Assembly: GCF_002455975.1 (NCBI RefSeq)
Contig: NZ_DKLM01000080.1
Coordinates: 1 to 15,645 of the forward strand
Source: Clostridium sp. UBA6640
Lineage (GTDB): Bacteria > Bacillota > Clostridia > Clostridiales > Clostridiaceae
DNA length: 15,645 nt
Direction of reading: 5' to 3'
The translations under genes and the position numbers were made by a program. Positions 14,964 to 15,645 of this stretch are shown piece after piece. Under the pieces are notes generated by a model that saw only the letters and a list, made by a program, of their open reading frames with translations, had not been told where the DNA came from and searched no databases. Within the stretch, counting starts at the first letter, position 1. The number at the start of each line of letters is the position of its first letter.

Positions 14964-15482
14964 TTATAATTTTTCAGGTTCATCATACTCTATGCCAAAG
15001 GTTTCAACTGTAACTTCTTCCATAACTTGATCCTCTAGTGGCTTATCTCTAAAATCTCTATTTACATTAACAATTTCATCTGCTACATCTTGACCTTCTA
15101 TAAGTTTACCAAAAGCAGCATATTGTCTATCTAGATGAGGTGAATCAGCTGCCATTATGAAGAATTGACATCCAGCTGAATCTAGCACTGCAGTTCTAGC
15201 CATTGATAATACTCCTGTTGTATGTTTTAAATCATTTGGAAAACCATTAGCTGAAAATTCTCCTTTTATACTGTATCCTGGATTACCCATTCCACTTTTA
15301 TCAGGGCATCCACCTTGAATCATAAATCCTGGTATTACTCTATGAAATATAAGTCCATTATAAAAACCTTTCTTAACAAGACTTATAAAATTTTTAACTG
15401 TATTAGGTGCTATCTCTGGATACAATTCAGCTTTCATTGTTTTTCCATTTTCCATTTTAAATGTAATTATTGGATTTTCCAT
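14964..15482 (-). CDS. ppiB: Cyclophilin-type peptidyl-prolyl cis-trans isomerase
   Basis: A 172-residue cytoplasmic cyclophilin that catalyses cis-trans isomerisation of Xaa-Pro bonds and helps protein folding. The family core is clear: FHRVIPGFMIQGG (catalytic Arg48, with Phe53 and Gln56), then SMAR near 93-96, QFFIM at 106-110 and AAFGKLIEG at 122-130. At the positions of human cyclophilin A Trp121 and His126 it appears to have His and Tyr (HLDRQYAAFG); many bacterial PpiB proteins vary there. There is no signal peptide. The start at 15482 (MENPIIT) has AAGGAGAG 7 bases upstream; a longer frame from 15503 would begin before that site and is not used. It is the first gene of a two-gene unit with the DUF3783-like gene. 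Confidence 0.93.
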   Translation of the reverse strand: MENPIITFKMENGKTMKAELYPEIAPNTVKNFISLVKKGFYNGLIFHRVIPGFMIQGGCPDKSGMGNPGYSIKGEFSANGFPNDLKHTTGVLSMARTAVLDSAGCQFFIMAADSPHLDRQYAAFGKLIEGQDVADEIVNVNRDFRDKPLEDQVMEEVTVETFGIEYDEPEKL

Positions 15483-15527
15483 TTTCTCTCTCCTTCTGAG
15501 CATCTGAAATAAAATAATAAATTAAAA

Positions 15528-15638
15528 ATGTTAGTATATCTTATCTCAGACAAGACATTAGGTTCTGCTCATAGTGTATCTATGTACGGGTTCTGTGAGC
15601 GTAGCATGATGAAAAATAAACTAACATACTGGTTTATT
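15528..15638. repeat. Nested inverted repeats upstream of the cyclophilin gene
   Basis: An outer imperfect 12-bp stem pairs 15528-15539 with 15616-15627 (one mismatch). Inside it, GCTCATAG (15567-15574) pairs with CTGTGAGC (15593-15600) with one wobble. A third, AT-rich stem (AATAAAC 15615-15621 with GTTTATT 15632-15638) overlaps the outer right arm, so the two cannot form together, and it is followed by T-rich sequence at the window edge. It could be a leader RNA, a palindromic mobile repeat or a terminator of the neighbouring gene. I do not recognise a known riboswitch class. No gene is visible in 15483-15645. Confidence 0.35.
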
Positions 15639-15645
15639 ATTTTTT

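Noticed and set aside
15483..15503. Longer start (MLRRREK) for the cyclophilin gene
   Set aside because: The codons read through the AAGGAGAG ribosome binding site that serves the ATG at 15482.
15530..15645. Known riboswitch (T-box, SAM, purine, c-di-GMP) or clear promoter upstream of the cyclophilin gene
   Set aside because: None of the signature motifs is present. TATACT at 15533-15538 (minus strand) lacks a -35 element at usable spacing, so no specific call is made.

Overview
The window is strongly AT-rich, and every credible gene lies on the minus strand. It reads as part of the chromosome of an endospore-forming Clostridium-type Firmicute. The main reason is a very large locus of Csp-type subtilisin-like (S8) germination proteases. 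In Clostridium these enzymes activate the cortex hydrolase SleC when spores germinate. Purine-rich AAGGAGG-type ribosome binding sites and AT-rich, T-tailed hairpin terminators fit the same group. The species cannot be fixed from the sequence.

Layout in the order of transcription (high to low coordinates): (1) 15483-15645, a leader stretch with nested inverted repeats at the window edge. (2) A cyclophilin peptidyl-prolyl isomerase (14964-15482), then a small DUF3783-like protein (14537-14923), ending at a strong hairpin terminator (about 14501-14535). (3) An HTH regulator with a degenerate LexA/S24-like C-terminal domain (13773-14444), ending at a second hairpin terminator (about 13736-13769). 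(4) A csp promoter region with a sigma-E-like candidate promoter (13588-13616). (5) A 13.3-kb run of csp genes: a two-domain CspB-CspA fusion (9983-13531), a deleted csp remnant (9762-9959), then five full-size single-domain csp paralogs of 622-625 residues, separated by spacers of only 37-46 bp. (6) 1-189, non-coding, with an 18-bp inverted repeat. No gap between genes exceeds 300 bases; the longest is 13532-13772.

All seven complete protease domains keep Asp, His, Ser and the oxyanion-hole Asn, unlike the C. difficile arrangement in which CspA and CspC are pseudoproteases. The five single-domain copies fall into two groups. The three central genes (2114-7811) closely resemble each other, while the two flanking ones (190-2067 and 7856-9724) resemble each other. 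This suggests local expansion of a middle gene. The cspB-cspA junction still carries a near-perfect ribosome binding site and ATG for the second domain, and removing one C from a CCCC run would restore a stop codon overlapping that site. The fusion therefore looks recent, or could be a sequencing artefact.

In working together, the csp genes look like one sporulation operon that loads a family of germination proteases into the spore. The copies differ most in one loop near the substrate side, which may diversify signal or substrate recognition. SleC and other germination genes are not in the window. This picture rests on family knowledge and reading by eye; no alignment or search was run.
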